A program made the position numbers and the translations under genes. DNA of 64,000 nt from Meridianimarinicoccus marinus (GTDB lineage Bacteria; Pseudomonadota; Alphaproteobacteria; Rhodobacterales; Rhodobacteraceae). Positions 34,079-41,895 of the stretch are shown here, in pieces. Positions within the stretch are counted from its first letter, which is position 1; each line of letters begins with the position of its first letter. The notes under the pieces are model-generated. The model made no database searches and had not been told where the DNA came from. It saw only the letters and a list, made by a program, of their open reading frames with translations. The stretch spans positions 124,001 to 188,000 of the forward strand of contig NZ_JBFBVU010000004.1 in the NCBI RefSeq assembly GCF_040689105.1, given 5' to 3'.

Positions 34079-34104
34079 GAAAAACCCGGCCAGTGGCCGG
34101 GTTT
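34079..34104 (-). terminator. Terminator of the atpIBE-b'-b operon
   Basis: The stem AAACCCGGC/GCCGGGTTT surrounds a CAGTG loop. On the minus strand it is followed by TTTTTCGTTT, a typical U-tract, 25 bp beyond the atpF stop. On the plus strand the stem can also stop the convergent GntR gene, but without a T run. Confidence 0.85.
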
Positions 34105-34129
34105 CACGAGATCGCATGTCGCAAACCGC

Positions 34130-34690
34130 TCAGTGCAGCTTGGCAGACACTTCGTCGATCGAGGCGTCGATGCTGGCCGAAACCGCCTCGGCGCTGGTGT
34201 TTTTGGCCATCACGTTGCGAGCCGCGGCAACCGCCACGGTGATCGCACGGTCGCGGACCTCTTTCACCGCGTTGGCTTCCGCCGACGCGATCTGGTCCTC
34301 GGCCGCCTGCAGACGACGGGCGATGGAGACCTTCAGATCCTCCTTGGCCTGTTCGGCTGCCGCTTCAGCTTCTTTCTTGGCACCGGCGACGATGCGCGCG
34401 GCCTGCTCCTGCATCTCTTTCTGCTTGCGCTCGTACGAGGCCAGCAGCGTCTGGGCTTCTTCCCGCAGGTTACGGGCTTCGTCCAGATCGGACAGGATGT
34501 TGTCCGCGCGCTTGTCCAGCAAGCCGCCCAGCAGCGCCGGCACCTTGAAGTAGACCAGCACGCCGATGAACAGCAGGAACGCCAGCAGCACCACGAAGTT
34601 GGTGTTGTGCAGCGAGAAGAACGGACCGCTGGCGGCCAGCGCGGGGCTGGCAGCAACGACAGCGGCAAAGGCAAGGCTCAGTCGTTTCAT
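34130..34690 (-). CDS. atpF: ATP synthase F0 subunit b
   Basis: 186-residue stator subunit b. An N-terminal hydrophobic stretch resembling a signal sequence is followed by the membrane anchor (about residues 32-50) and a long charged coiled coil (EARNLREEAQTLLASYERKQ onward). With b' it forms the peripheral stalk that holds F1 against the membrane a subunit. It is last in the F0 operon, 3 bp after the b' gene. Confidence 0.94.
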   Translation of the reverse strand: MKRLSLAFAAVVAASPALAASGPFFSLHNTNFVVLLAFLLFIGVLVYFKVPALLGGLLDKRADNILSDLDEARNLREEAQTLLASYERKQKEMQEQAARIVAGAKKEAEAAAEQAKEDLKVSIARRLQAAEDQIASAEANAVKEVRDRAITVAVAAARNVMAKNTSAEAVSASIDASIDEVSAKLH

Positions 34691-34693
34691 GGC

Positions 34694-35245
34694 TTACCCT
34701 TTCAGCTGCGCGGAAACCGCGGCGTTCACGGCGTCGTCATCGCTGGTGCCACCCAGGGCAGCCACCAGAGCGGCGGCGGTGTCCTTGGCCACCAGTTCGA
34801 CACTTTCCACGGCCCCGGCGCGAATCTCGCCGATCCGGGCTTCCGAGTCCGCGGTTTTCGCCGAGATCTCGGCATCCGCCTTGGCAATCGCATCGTCCAG
34901 GTCCGCCTGAATGGCGGCACGGGCTTCCGCAGTGATACGGGCGCTTTCGGCGCGCGCATCGGCCAGGGCCTTCTGATAAGCCGTTTCAGCTTCCTGCGCC
35001 TTGAGCTTGAGCTCTTCGGCGGCAGCAATGTCGTTGGTGATCGTCCCCTGACGGTCTGCCAGGATGGCCGCGATGCGCGGCAGCGCCACGCGCGACAGGA
35101 TCAGGTAGATCGCGCCAAGCGCGATAATGAGCCAGAAGATCTGGTTCGGGAAATGCGCGAATTCCAGCTGCGGCATTCCTGCCGCTTCGGCTGCGTGCCC
35201 ACCCCCGTGTGCCGCATCTGCGGCAACATGCTTGGTGTCGGCCAT
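34694..35245 (-). CDS. atpX: ATP synthase F0 subunit b'
   Basis: 183-residue second b-type subunit, found in phototrophs and many alphaproteobacteria. A His/Ala/Gly-rich N-terminus precedes the membrane span (FPNQIFWLIIALGAIYLIL), then a coiled coil (LKLKAQEAETAYQKALADAR). It forms a heterodimer with b. The gene is separated from atpE by 84 bp. It is sometimes named atpG in databases, which risks confusion with the gamma subunit. Confidence 0.93.
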   Translation of the reverse strand: MADTKHVAADAAHGGGHAAEAAGMPQLEFAHFPNQIFWLIIALGAIYLILSRVALPRIAAILADRQGTITNDIAAAEELKLKAQEAETAYQKALADARAESARITAEARAAIQADLDDAIAKADAEISAKTADSEARIGEIRAGAVESVELVAKDTAAALVAALGGTSDDDAVNAAVSAQLKG

Positions 35246-35329
35246 GTCGTCCTCCTGGAACCTAGAGACTTACACGGGCAGGGCAACGCGTCGGCGCCCC
35301 GCCCGGTCGTAAGGATGGGTCCGGGTGGA

Positions 35330-35566
35330 TCAGACGGCGAACATCAGCAGAAGGGCAACGAGGAACGAGAAGATCCCCAGAGCTTCCGCGAACGCGATGC
35401 CGATGAACAGGGTCGCGGTCTGGTCGGCAGCAGCCGACGGGTTGCGCAGGGCGCCAGACAGGAAGTTGCCGGCCACATTGCCCACACCCATCGCGGAGCC
35501 GCCCATGCCCATGCAGGCCAGACCAGCGCCGATGTATGCACCCATTTGTACGATATCGCCTTCCAT
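35330..35566 (-). CDS. atpE: ATP synthase F0 subunit c
   Basis: 78-residue proteolipid forming the rotor ring. There are two membrane helices. The first has the alanine/glycine packing motif around GAGLACMGMGGSAMGVGNVAGN, and the second holds the proton-carrying Glu61 in GIAFAEALG. The polar loop RNP at 41-43 contacts F1. A strong AAGGAG site precedes the ATG, consistent with high expression of this multicopy subunit. Confidence 0.97.
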   Translation of the reverse strand: MEGDIVQMGAYIGAGLACMGMGGSAMGVGNVAGNFLSGALRNPSAAADQTATLFIGIAFAEALGIFSFLVALLLMFAV

Positions 35567-35635
35567 GTCGTGTTCTCCTTACGTTGGAATTGGCAGGTAT
35601 AAGTTGGTGTTTCGGTTGTTCGATCCCGGCGCCGC

Positions 35636-36388
35636 TTAGTGATGCGGGTGCAGGGCGTCCTTCAGGTAGACGCAGGTCAGGATCGTGAAGACATAGGCCT
35701 GGATGAAGCTCACCAGAACTTCGAGCCCGTACATGGCGGTGATGGCCAGGACCGAGATCGGCGAGATCGCGGCAATCGCAGCGAAGCCCGCGAACACCTT
35801 GATCACCGCGTGGCCGGCCATCATGTTGCCCGCAAGACGAATGGAGTGGCTGACCGGGCGCACGAAGTACGAGATGACTTCGATCAGCGCCAGCACCGGG
35901 CGCAGCGCCAGCGGTGCCGAGGACACCCAGAACAGGCCCAGGAAACCGGCGCCGTTCTTGACGAAGCCCAGAACGGTCACGGTCACGAACACCGCCAGCG
36001 CCAGAACCGCGGTCACGGCGATGTGGCTGGTGGTGGTGAAGGACATCGGGAGCAGGCCAAGGAAGTTGGCGAAGACGATGAACATGAACAGGGTCATGAT
36101 GTAGGGGAAGTAGCGCACGCCATCCTTGCCGGCGACATCTTCCACCATCTTGTAGACAAAGCCGTAGGCCAGTTCGGCAATCGACTGGGTCTTGCCGGGA
36201 ACGATCTTGCTGTCACGGGTGCCCAGCACCAGCAGGGCGGCAATGGCGGCCACGGTCAGGGCCAGCCACAGGGTCACGTTGGTGGGCGTATACCAGTGCA
36301 CCGCGCCATCCCCGAACAGGGGTTTGACGATAAACTGGTCCATGGGGTGAAAAACAAGACCGCCTTCGGCTGGTGCTTCCGTTGCCAC
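35636..36388 (-). CDS. atpB: ATP synthase F0 subunit a
   Basis: 250-residue membrane subunit with the proton half-channels. The essential Arg lies in the SHSIRLAGNMMAGH motif near residue 180, in a helix opposite the c ring, and the ISPISVLA and CVYLKDALHPHH ends are typical. The start codon is GTG preceded by GAGAGGGACG. It lies between atpI (46 bp) and atpE (69 bp). Confidence 0.96.
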   Translation of the reverse strand: MATEAPAEGGLVFHPMDQFIVKPLFGDGAVHWYTPTNVTLWLALTVAAIAALLVLGTRDSKIVPGKTQSIAELAYGFVYKMVEDVAGKDGVRYFPYIMTLFMFIVFANFLGLLPMSFTTTSHIAVTAVLALAVFVTVTVLGFVKNGAGFLGLFWVSSAPLALRPVLALIEVISYFVRPVSHSIRLAGNMMAGHAVIKVFAGFAAIAAISPISVLAITAMYGLEVLVSFIQAYVFTILTCVYLKDALHPHH

Positions 36389-36434
36389 GTTGTCGTCCCT
36401 CTCGCCTGTCCGCGTCGCTGACGCGGGTCGTTGT

Positions 36435-36779
36435 TCAGTCGCCCGTGTCGGGCGGATCGGTTTTCGCGGCGGCCTCGGCCTTCCGCGCGGTCTGGAACTC
36501 TTCGGCGGTGCGCATCATCGTCTTCACACCGGCCGCCAGCCCCAAAAATACAAACAGCACCATCAGTATCGGCATGGTCCCCAGAAGGGTGTCCAGCCCG
36601 TACCCGATGCCGAAGCCGATCCCCAGACCGGCCACAAGCTCGATCACCATGCGCCAACCCATCTGGGCCTGCGAATAATGCTCTTCCTGATGGGGTTTGC
36701 TTGTGCCGCCAGCCTGTTTCGCGGCGTCAATCCGCGCTTCCAGTTGTCTGAGCTTTTCCCGCTCGGACTCCTCGGCCAT
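36435..36779 (-). CDS. atpI: AtpI, F0 assembly/accessory protein
   Basis: 114-residue protein with a charged N-terminal region and two membrane helices around residues 44-64 and 70-90 (ELVAGLGIGFGIGYGLDTLLGT). AtpI assists c-ring assembly and is usually first in the F0 operon, as here. A TTGACA hexamer at 36848-36853 on the minus strand, about 70 bp upstream, is a -35 candidate, but no good -10 follows at the right distance. Confidence 0.92.
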   Translation of the reverse strand: MAEESEREKLRQLEARIDAAKQAGGTSKPHQEEHYSQAQMGWRMVIELVAGLGIGFGIGYGLDTLLGTMPILMVLFVFLGLAAGVKTMMRTAEEFQTARKAEAAAKTDPPDTGD

Positions 36780-37017
36780 ACAATTCCCCTTCAGGTTCGA
36801 GGCGGAACCTAGGCAGGGGGGACGCCAAAGTCAAAGCCAATCGACTCTGTCAAAACCCTTTTGATTCAACGGGATGCGCCCTCTGCGACACATGTGCCGC
36901 ACCTGCGGGATATTCAACCACGCGGTTGAGGAACACCCCCTGAAGCGCCGTTAGCGCCCCTCAGACCTGCAAATTGGGGCACGGGGGAACGCCCTGCCCC
37001 TTGCTGTGTTTCGAAGA

Positions 37018-37269
37018 TCACCCGCGCGAAATCAGCAGCAGCATCACGAAACACAGCGGCACCGAGGCCACGAAGGGCACGGCAAAGGCGACCAACCCCC
37101 AGGTGGAAATTGCCAGGATCCAGACCGTGGCCACGATTGCCAGCGCGTACCAGGTGTTCTCGCGATGGCCGAACAGAATGTCGCGCGCCAGCCAGCCGAT
37201 CACCGGCAGCTTCAGAAGAACCCTGGAATACCAGGGTACGGAGGGCGGGATGGGAGTAAGGATGCTCAT
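37018..37269 (-). CDS. Small membrane protein, function unknown
   Basis: 83-residue protein with two membrane spans (about residues 40-60 and 65-81) after an N-terminal amphipathic region (YSRVLLKLPVIGWLARDILFG). It starts MSILTPIPPSVPW, and no clear Shine-Dalgarno precedes the ATG. It lies between the DMT exporter gene and the atp operon on the same strand. Codon use matches the neighbours, so I treat it as real. I do not recognise the family. Confidence 0.65.
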   Translation of the reverse strand: MSILTPIPPSVPWYSRVLLKLPVIGWLARDILFGHRENTWYALAIVATVWILAISTWGLVAFAVPFVASVPLCFVMLLLISRG

Positions 37270-37299
37270 GCAGGGGAGATAATTTCTGCGGTCGCGCCG

Positions 37300-38196
37300 T
37301 CACCGTGCCAGCTTGCCGCGCCCCAGCCATTTCGCCAGCCGCCCGTCGAGAATCAGCAACGCCACGAAAATGATCCCCATGCCCATAAGGTGCTCGGGCT
37401 CCAGCCGTTCCTTCAGGACGAAGACCCCCAGCACCACCGCCGAGATCGGGGCGATGAAGGTGATGGTCGACGCCGCCGTCGCCCCAACCTTGGGGACCAG
37501 CCAGAACAGGGTGATGAAGGCCGCCGATGTCAGCACGAACCCGATGATCAGGGCCGCCGCCCAGGTCTCGGGCCGGTGCATCACCGGCAGCCCTTCCAGC
37601 GTCAGCGACACCGGCAGGATCATCGCCGTGCCGATGGTCGCCGACCAGGCGGTCAGCACCACCCGGTCCATGCCCTGAAACTTACGAAGATAGTTGACGG
37701 CGATCCCGTAGCAGACCGGCGCCAGAAGCGCGACCAGCAGCCCCCACAGCGCATTGACCCCGTCACCGCGCGCCGCCGGCAGCATCAGGACAAGGATCCC
37801 GGCAAAGCCCAGCAGCACCGCGAGGCTCTTGACCTTCGTGGCGCGTTCGCCGCCCGGCAGGAAATGCCCGAAGATCACTGCGCAGATCGGGGTGGCCGCG
37901 TTGATGATGCCCGCCGCGCTGCTGGTGATGCCCTGCTGGGCCAGCGGATAGAAGGTCAGCGGCAGCGCGTATTGAATGGCGCCGAAGATCAGCAAGGCCC
38001 CAGCCAGTTCTTTCGGGAAAGGCGCCGGGATGCGACGGGCGGCTATCCAGATCCAGCAGCCCAAGGCGCCGAAGCCGACACGCACCAGCGACACCGACAG
38101 CGGCCCGATTTCGCGCAGAAGGATCTCGTTGAAGAAGAACGATCCGCCCCAGCCGATGCCGAGGGCGAAGATCACCAGCCAATAGCGCAGTTCCAT
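37300..38196 (-). CDS. EamA/DMT-superfamily exporter
   Basis: 298-residue membrane protein with ten hydrophobic spans arranged as two EamA repeats (residues about 5-140 and 150-290). The second ends with the family pattern APISAVVLGVFVLKERLEPEHLMGMGIIF. DMT proteins of this type export amino acids or other metabolites; the substrate is not predictable here. A strong AGGAGGG site precedes the ATG. It is divergent from an ArsR-family gene. Confidence 0.92.
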   Translation of the reverse strand: MELRYWLVIFALGIGWGGSFFFNEILLREIGPLSVSLVRVGFGALGCWIWIAARRIPAPFPKELAGALLIFGAIQYALPLTFYPLAQQGITSSAAGIINAATPICAVIFGHFLPGGERATKVKSLAVLLGFAGILVLMLPAARGDGVNALWGLLVALLAPVCYGIAVNYLRKFQGMDRVVLTAWSATIGTAMILPVSLTLEGLPVMHRPETWAAALIIGFVLTSAAFITLFWLVPKVGATAASTITFIAPISAVVLGVFVLKERLEPEHLMGMGIIFVALLILDGRLAKWLGRGKLAR

Positions 38197-38295
38197 GCCG
38201 GACCCTCCTGCCCCCTCCCTGCGCCGGGCGCGGCGGTTTGTCCAGACCGAGGATGCGCTTGGCCTTTGGTCCGCCGCCTTCTATCGTCTGCGGCC

Positions 38296-38643
38296 ATGAC
38301 ACTGTCCCTGGATACGGTTTTCTCGGCCCTTGCCGACCCAACGCGCCGCGCGATCCTGTCGATGCTGCTGGAGGACGACATGGCGGTCACGGATGTGGCC
38401 GAACCCTTCGAGATGTCGCTGGCGGCGGTGTCGAAACACCTGGTGATCCTGACCCGCGCCGGCCTGATCACGCAGGAAAAACGCGGCCGGGTGAAATGGT
38501 GCAAGCTGGACCCCGACGCCCTGCGCGAGGCCAGCATCTGGATGCAGAGCTTCGGCCAGTTCGAGGCGGTCAACCTGGATGCCTTCGAGCGGTTTCTGGA
38601 ACAGGAACTGTCGGCGCCGGTGCCCGAGGCCGATCCGGGCTAG
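38296..38643 (+). CDS. ArsR-family transcriptional regulator
   Basis: 115-residue winged-helix repressor. The family start ALADPTRRAILSMLLEDDMAVTDVAEPFEMSLAAVSKHLVIL contains the recognition helix, and the wing is GLITQEKRGRVKWCKL. There is no cysteine cluster typical of metal-sensing members, so the signal may be something else. It starts at ATG 38296 and ends overlapping the convergent LysR stop by two bases. It is divergent from the DMT exporter gene, which it may control. Confidence 0.9.
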   Translation: MTLSLDTVFSALADPTRRAILSMLLEDDMAVTDVAEPFEMSLAAVSKHLVILTRAGLITQEKRGRVKWCKLDPDALREASIWMQSFGQFEAVNLDAFERFLEQELSAPVPEADPG

Positions 38644-39530
38644 GCGAAATCCCAGCCCCGCGCCTCGGCCTTCAGATGGGTCAGCAGGGTCTGGACCTTG
38701 ACCGTGCGATGCAGGTCCACGTGCGTCACCAGCCACAGACGCGACTGCCATTCCGGACGCGGCGGCAGCACCTGCACCAGATCGGGCATCTCCTGAACCT
38801 CCCAGCAGGACAGGAAGCCCAGCCCCGCCCCCGACAGGATCGCGTGCTTCAGGGCACGGGCATCGGTGCAGCGGAACCGCACCCGGTCGCGCGGCACGGC
38901 GGTGCGCAGCCAGCGATAGAACGGCGCGCGGCTGTCCTCGTGATCGGGGCCGATGAAGATGTGACGCTCCAGATCGGCATCGGACTCGGGGGCGCCGTAC
39001 CGTTCCAGATAGGCGGGCGCGGCATAGAGGGCAGCGGGCAGACTGGCGAGGCTTTGCACCACGTTGTCGGGCTCGTCCGGGGCCTGCGCCCCGGCGCGGA
39101 TCGCCACATGCGCCTCGCCGTATTCCAGCCGGAACACCCGCTCGTCGGTGAGAAACCGCAGGGTCAGATCCGGATGCTGGCCGAGGAAACGCGCCATCGA
39201 AGGCACCAGCAGCGGCGACAGCCCCGGCAGGCTGGTCACCACCAGTTCGCCGGTCACCGAATCGCCACGACCGCGCAAGCGCCCGGCCAGTTGCGTGAAC
39301 TGATCGTCGGTGGCCTGCGCCACCTGCAGCAGATCCTGCCCGGCCTCGGTCGCGGTATAGCCGCGCGCGTGGCGCTGAAACAGCTTGGTGCCAAGGCGGG
39401 CTTCCAGCGCATCGATGTGCCGGATGACCGTGGCATGATGCACCCCCAGTTCTGCCGCCGCGCCGGACACCGTGCCTTGACGGGCAACATGAAAGGCCGT
39501 GCGGATTTCATCCCAGGCATCGATGGACAT
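38640..39530 (-). CDS. LysR-family transcriptional regulator
   Basis: 296-residue regulator with an N-terminal winged helix (FHVARQGTVSGAAAELGVHHATVIRHIDALEARLGTKLF) and a periplasmic-binding-like effector domain. LysR proteins usually control the divergent neighbour, here azoR. A dyad at 39652-39665 in the shared region is a candidate operator. The effector is unknown. It is convergent with the ArsR gene, with overlapping stops. Confidence 0.92.
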   Translation of the reverse strand: MSIDAWDEIRTAFHVARQGTVSGAAAELGVHHATVIRHIDALEARLGTKLFQRHARGYTATEAGQDLLQVAQATDDQFTQLAGRLRGRGDSVTGELVVTSLPGLSPLLVPSMARFLGQHPDLTLRFLTDERVFRLEYGEAHVAIRAGAQAPDEPDNVVQSLASLPAALYAAPAYLERYGAPESDADLERHIFIGPDHEDSRAPFYRWLRTAVPRDRVRFRCTDARALKHAILSGAGLGFLSCWEVQEMPDLVQVLPPRPEWQSRLWLVTHVDLHRTVKVQTLLTHLKAEARGWDFA

Positions 39531-39651
39531 GGGCAGCTACACTCGCTTGCGGTCAGGATCAGACGGACCCCATAGAACCGCACATGCCCGCGGCCCTCAA
39601 GCGCAATTGCTCAGGGGCAGAGGTTGGGGAATGGCTTGAAGGTAATGTGCG

Positions 39652-39665
39652 ATAATGCGCATCAT
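39652..39665. promoter_or_regulatory. Candidate LysR operator in the lysR-azoR region
   Basis: ATAATGCGCATCAT is a near-perfect 14-bp palindrome with one mismatched pair. The related half-sites TGTGCGATAAT and CATGCGCG lie on either side. It sits 76 bp upstream of the azoR ATG and 122 bp from the lysR ATG, a usual place for a LysR-type activator site. Confidence 0.45.
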
Positions 39666-39740
39666 GCGCGCGAAATGCTGGAATTCACCCAAGCAGCGCG
39701 CAGGTCTATCTGTATCTCAACACAACGAAAGGATACCCCC

Positions 39741-40325
39741 ATGACCCGCATTCTGCACATCGACAGCTCCGCCCGCATGCAGGGCTCGGTCACCCGCGAC
39801 CTCAGCGCCCGGATCGTCACGCAACTCTCTGGCCCTGGCACCGAAGTGATCCGCCGCGATCTGTCGGCCGGCCTGCCGCTGCTGTCCGAAACCTGGGTGA
39901 TCGCCAATGCAACGCCTGAGGCCGAGCGCACCGTCGCCCAACGCGCCGAACTGGCCCTGTCCGATACGCTGGTTGCGGAACTGGAAGCCGCCGACACCAT
40001 CGTGATCGGGGTGCCGGTCTACAATTTCAATGCACCGGCGGTGTTCAAGGCCTGGATCGATCTGGTGGCCCGCGCCGGACGCACCTTCCGCTATACCCCC
40101 GACGGGCCGCAGGGCCTGTTGACGGGCAAACGCGTCGTCCTGGCAGTGGCCTCGGGCGGCACGCAAGTGGGCTCGCCCATCGACCATATGACCGGATACC
40201 TGCGGCATGTGCTGGGATTCATCGGCCTTGATCGGGTCGAGATCGTGGCCGCCGACCAATTGGCCCGCAATCCCGAGGAAACTCTGGCCAAAGCCTTTGC
40301 GGCCATTCCGAAGATCGCGGCCTGA
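39741..40325 (+). CDS. azoR: FMN-dependent NADH-azoreductase (AzoR-like)
   Basis: 194-residue flavodoxin-fold quinone/azo reductase. It starts TRILHIDSSARMQGSVTRDL and contains the FMN-binding GVPVYNFNAPAVFKAWID and the VASGGTQ loop. Enzymes of this group reduce quinones by two electrons and protect against thiol and quinone stress; azo dye reduction is a side activity. AAAGGATA precedes the ATG. It is divergent from a LysR regulator. Confidence 0.92.
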   Translation: MTRILHIDSSARMQGSVTRDLSARIVTQLSGPGTEVIRRDLSAGLPLLSETWVIANATPEAERTVAQRAELALSDTLVAELEAADTIVIGVPVYNFNAPAVFKAWIDLVARAGRTFRYTPDGPQGLLTGKRVVLAVASGGTQVGSPIDHMTGYLRHVLGFIGLDRVEIVAADQLARNPEETLAKAFAAIPKIAA

Positions 40326-40343
40326 CGTGTCCGTGCCCGGCGG

Positions 40344-41048
40344 TCAGACGACAGCTCTGACCGTCCGGGGCAGGACGACGGCCTCTTCGACCGGATCGCG
40401 CAGGACATAGCCACGGCCCCAGACGGTCTGGATCAACGGATCGCCGCCGGTCAGTTGCTTCAGCTTGCGCCGGATCTTGCAGACGAACACATCGATGATC
40501 TTGACCTCGGGCTCGTCGATGCCGCCATAGAGACGATCGAGAAACATTTCCTTGGTCAGGGTCGTGCCCTTTCGCAAGGCGAGATATTCCAGCACCTCAT
40601 ATTCCTTTGCGGTCAGCGGCACCGGCATTTCGCCAATGCGGGCCTGCTGCGCCTCAAGGTCCAGAACCAACGCCCCGACCCTGGCGGTCTTGCCATGGGT
40701 GCGCCGGATTTGCTGGCTGGCATGGATCCGGGCCAGCAGGTCGCCGCGGTGAAACGGAGTGGCCAGCGTGTCGGCGCCGTCGAATCCTTCGGGCACATTG
40801 GGATCGGGATCGTTACCCACGATCACCAGAACCGGGATGCTGGCCAGTTGCGCGGCGTGATAAGCGTGGAACCCCTGGATCTCCAACGCGGGCAGATGCG
40901 AATCCAGGATCACCAGACCGGGCACCGGACAGGCGCGCGTATGGGTGCTGTCAAACTTCGCAACGGACATCCCGAAGGCCTTGTCGGCCAGCATCAATTC
41001 GATGCTTTTCACAAGCATGGGGTTCTGGGACACGATACAGATATTCAT
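40344..41048 (-). CDS. CtrA paralogue with degenerate receiver domain (OmpR-type DNA-binding protein)
   Basis: 234-residue protein collinear with the cell-cycle regulator CtrA. The winged-helix half is very CtrA-like (LALRKGTTLTKEMFLDRLYGG, then PEVKIIDVFVCKIRRKL, then TVWGRGYVLRDP). The receiver half aligns over KSIELML but has lost the phosphorylation machinery: the acidic pocket E-D-D of CtrA is S7-Q8-N9, the Thr/Ser switch is gone and the conserved Lys of TKPFHR is Thr (ATPFHR). Asp49 alone survives. It should bind CtrA-like sites independently of phosphorylation. I start at MNICIVSQN because of GGAAGGAGACC. It lies 80 bp downstream of sciP on the same strand. Confidence 0.88.
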   Translation of the reverse strand: MNICIVSQNPMLVKSIELMLADKAFGMSVAKFDSTHTRACPVPGLVILDSHLPALEIQGFHAYHAAQLASIPVLVIVGNDPDPNVPEGFDGADTLATPFHRGDLLARIHASQQIRRTHGKTARVGALVLDLEAQQARIGEMPVPLTAKEYEVLEYLALRKGTTLTKEMFLDRLYGGIDEPEVKIIDVFVCKIRRKLKQLTGGDPLIQTVWGRGYVLRDPVEEAVVLPRTVRAVV

Positions 41049-41128
41049 GGGGTCTCCTTCCCCATCTTTCGACCGCAATTCATATTGCTATCTAGAGATG
41101 TGTTAATCCGTTGCGAAAATTTCAAGGG

Positions 41129-41410
41129 CTAGTGGCCGGCCCGCAGGTCGTGCATCCGGGTGACCTTCAACCCCGCGGCGCCGTGGCGGTCGATCGCCCC
41201 GATCCAGCCCTGAAGCTCTTCATGGGACAGGTCGTACCGGGCGACGGCTTCGTCGGCGGCGATCAGGCCGTATTTCACGGCTTTCGCAACGACAGCCTTG
41301 CGGCTGGCCACCCAGCGCGTGGTGCCGGAATTGGGCAGATCGGCGACCGAAATACTGCCGCCATCTGGCAGGCGAACGACGCGCGGTCCATTGAGCTTTC
41401 TGACAAACAT
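41129..41410 (-). CDS. sciP: SciP, DUF1153 family CtrA inhibitor
   Basis: 93-residue helix-turn-helix protein of the DUF1153 family. It matches Caulobacter SciP in the LPDGGSISVADLP region, the TTRWVASRKAVVAKAVKYGLI helix and the DEAVARYDLSHEELQGWIGAIDRHG helix-turn-helix. SciP binds CtrA and DNA and blocks CtrA-driven transcription after DNA replication. I start at MFVRKLNGPRV, preceded by AAAGGG; the longer open frame adds 28 unlikely residues. It is directly upstream of a CtrA paralogue, so the two are probably cotranscribed. Confidence 0.9.
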   Translation of the reverse strand: MFVRKLNGPRVVRLPDGGSISVADLPNSGTTRWVASRKAVVAKAVKYGLIAADEAVARYDLSHEELQGWIGAIDRHGAAGLKVTRMHDLRAGH

Positions 41411-41895
41411 GCGACAGATCCCTTTCCTCGATACCACTGCCTCGGCCCACGGTCCCGGATCTCCCTGCGTTGCGGCGGAAATCCAGGACGGCACGAGGAT
41501 CGCGCAGGCGTGACATCGGACCCGGCGCCGGGTCTTCCCGGTGCGGCGGCAACTCGTTAACCACGTCCTTGCGATACTGTTGATCTAGGGTCAGCCACGG
41601 TCCTGATCACCTCTGCTGAAGGGTAATCGGACGACCAAAAGCCTACGCTTCCGGGATTTAAGGTAGCCCCGCTATACGAAAGCACAGGCCCGCGCCGATC
41701 CCCTCGCCGTCCGGCCCCGGCTTCGCTTGACATTTCCCGCCCAAGGGTCCATCTGCTGCGCAAACCTTCCGGGAGCCGTGAGTCTTCCGGTCCTTGGCCC
41801 TCGCCAGGATCGCCGTCCACCAGCGCGTTGCGCCCGTGGGCGCGTTTGTGCTTTGAGCCTCGGCTGGGAACCGAACGACAAGGAGTGCCACGCGC
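41411..41895. other. Divergent region between sciP and ffh
   Basis: 485 bp without a convincing gene. A GTTAAC hexamer at 41556-41561 is half of a CtrA-type site (TTAA-N7-TTAA), but the second half is not present. A TTGACA at 41727-41732 is a -35 candidate for ffh, with a poor -10. A short hairpin (CGCCCGTGGGCG, about 41830-41841) precedes the ffh start by about 55 bp. Open frames here are antisense shadows or lack start signals. Confidence 0.5.

Noticed and set aside
36780..37017. TTGACA at 36848-36853 as atp operon promoter
   Set aside because: No acceptable -10 hexamer lies 16-18 bp downstream, so it is mentioned only as a weak -35 candidate.
41411..41895. Possible CtrA binding site (GTTAAC) upstream of sciP
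   Set aside because: Only one TTAA half-site is present. The second half at the required 7-bp spacing is missing, so it does not qualify as a CtrA box.
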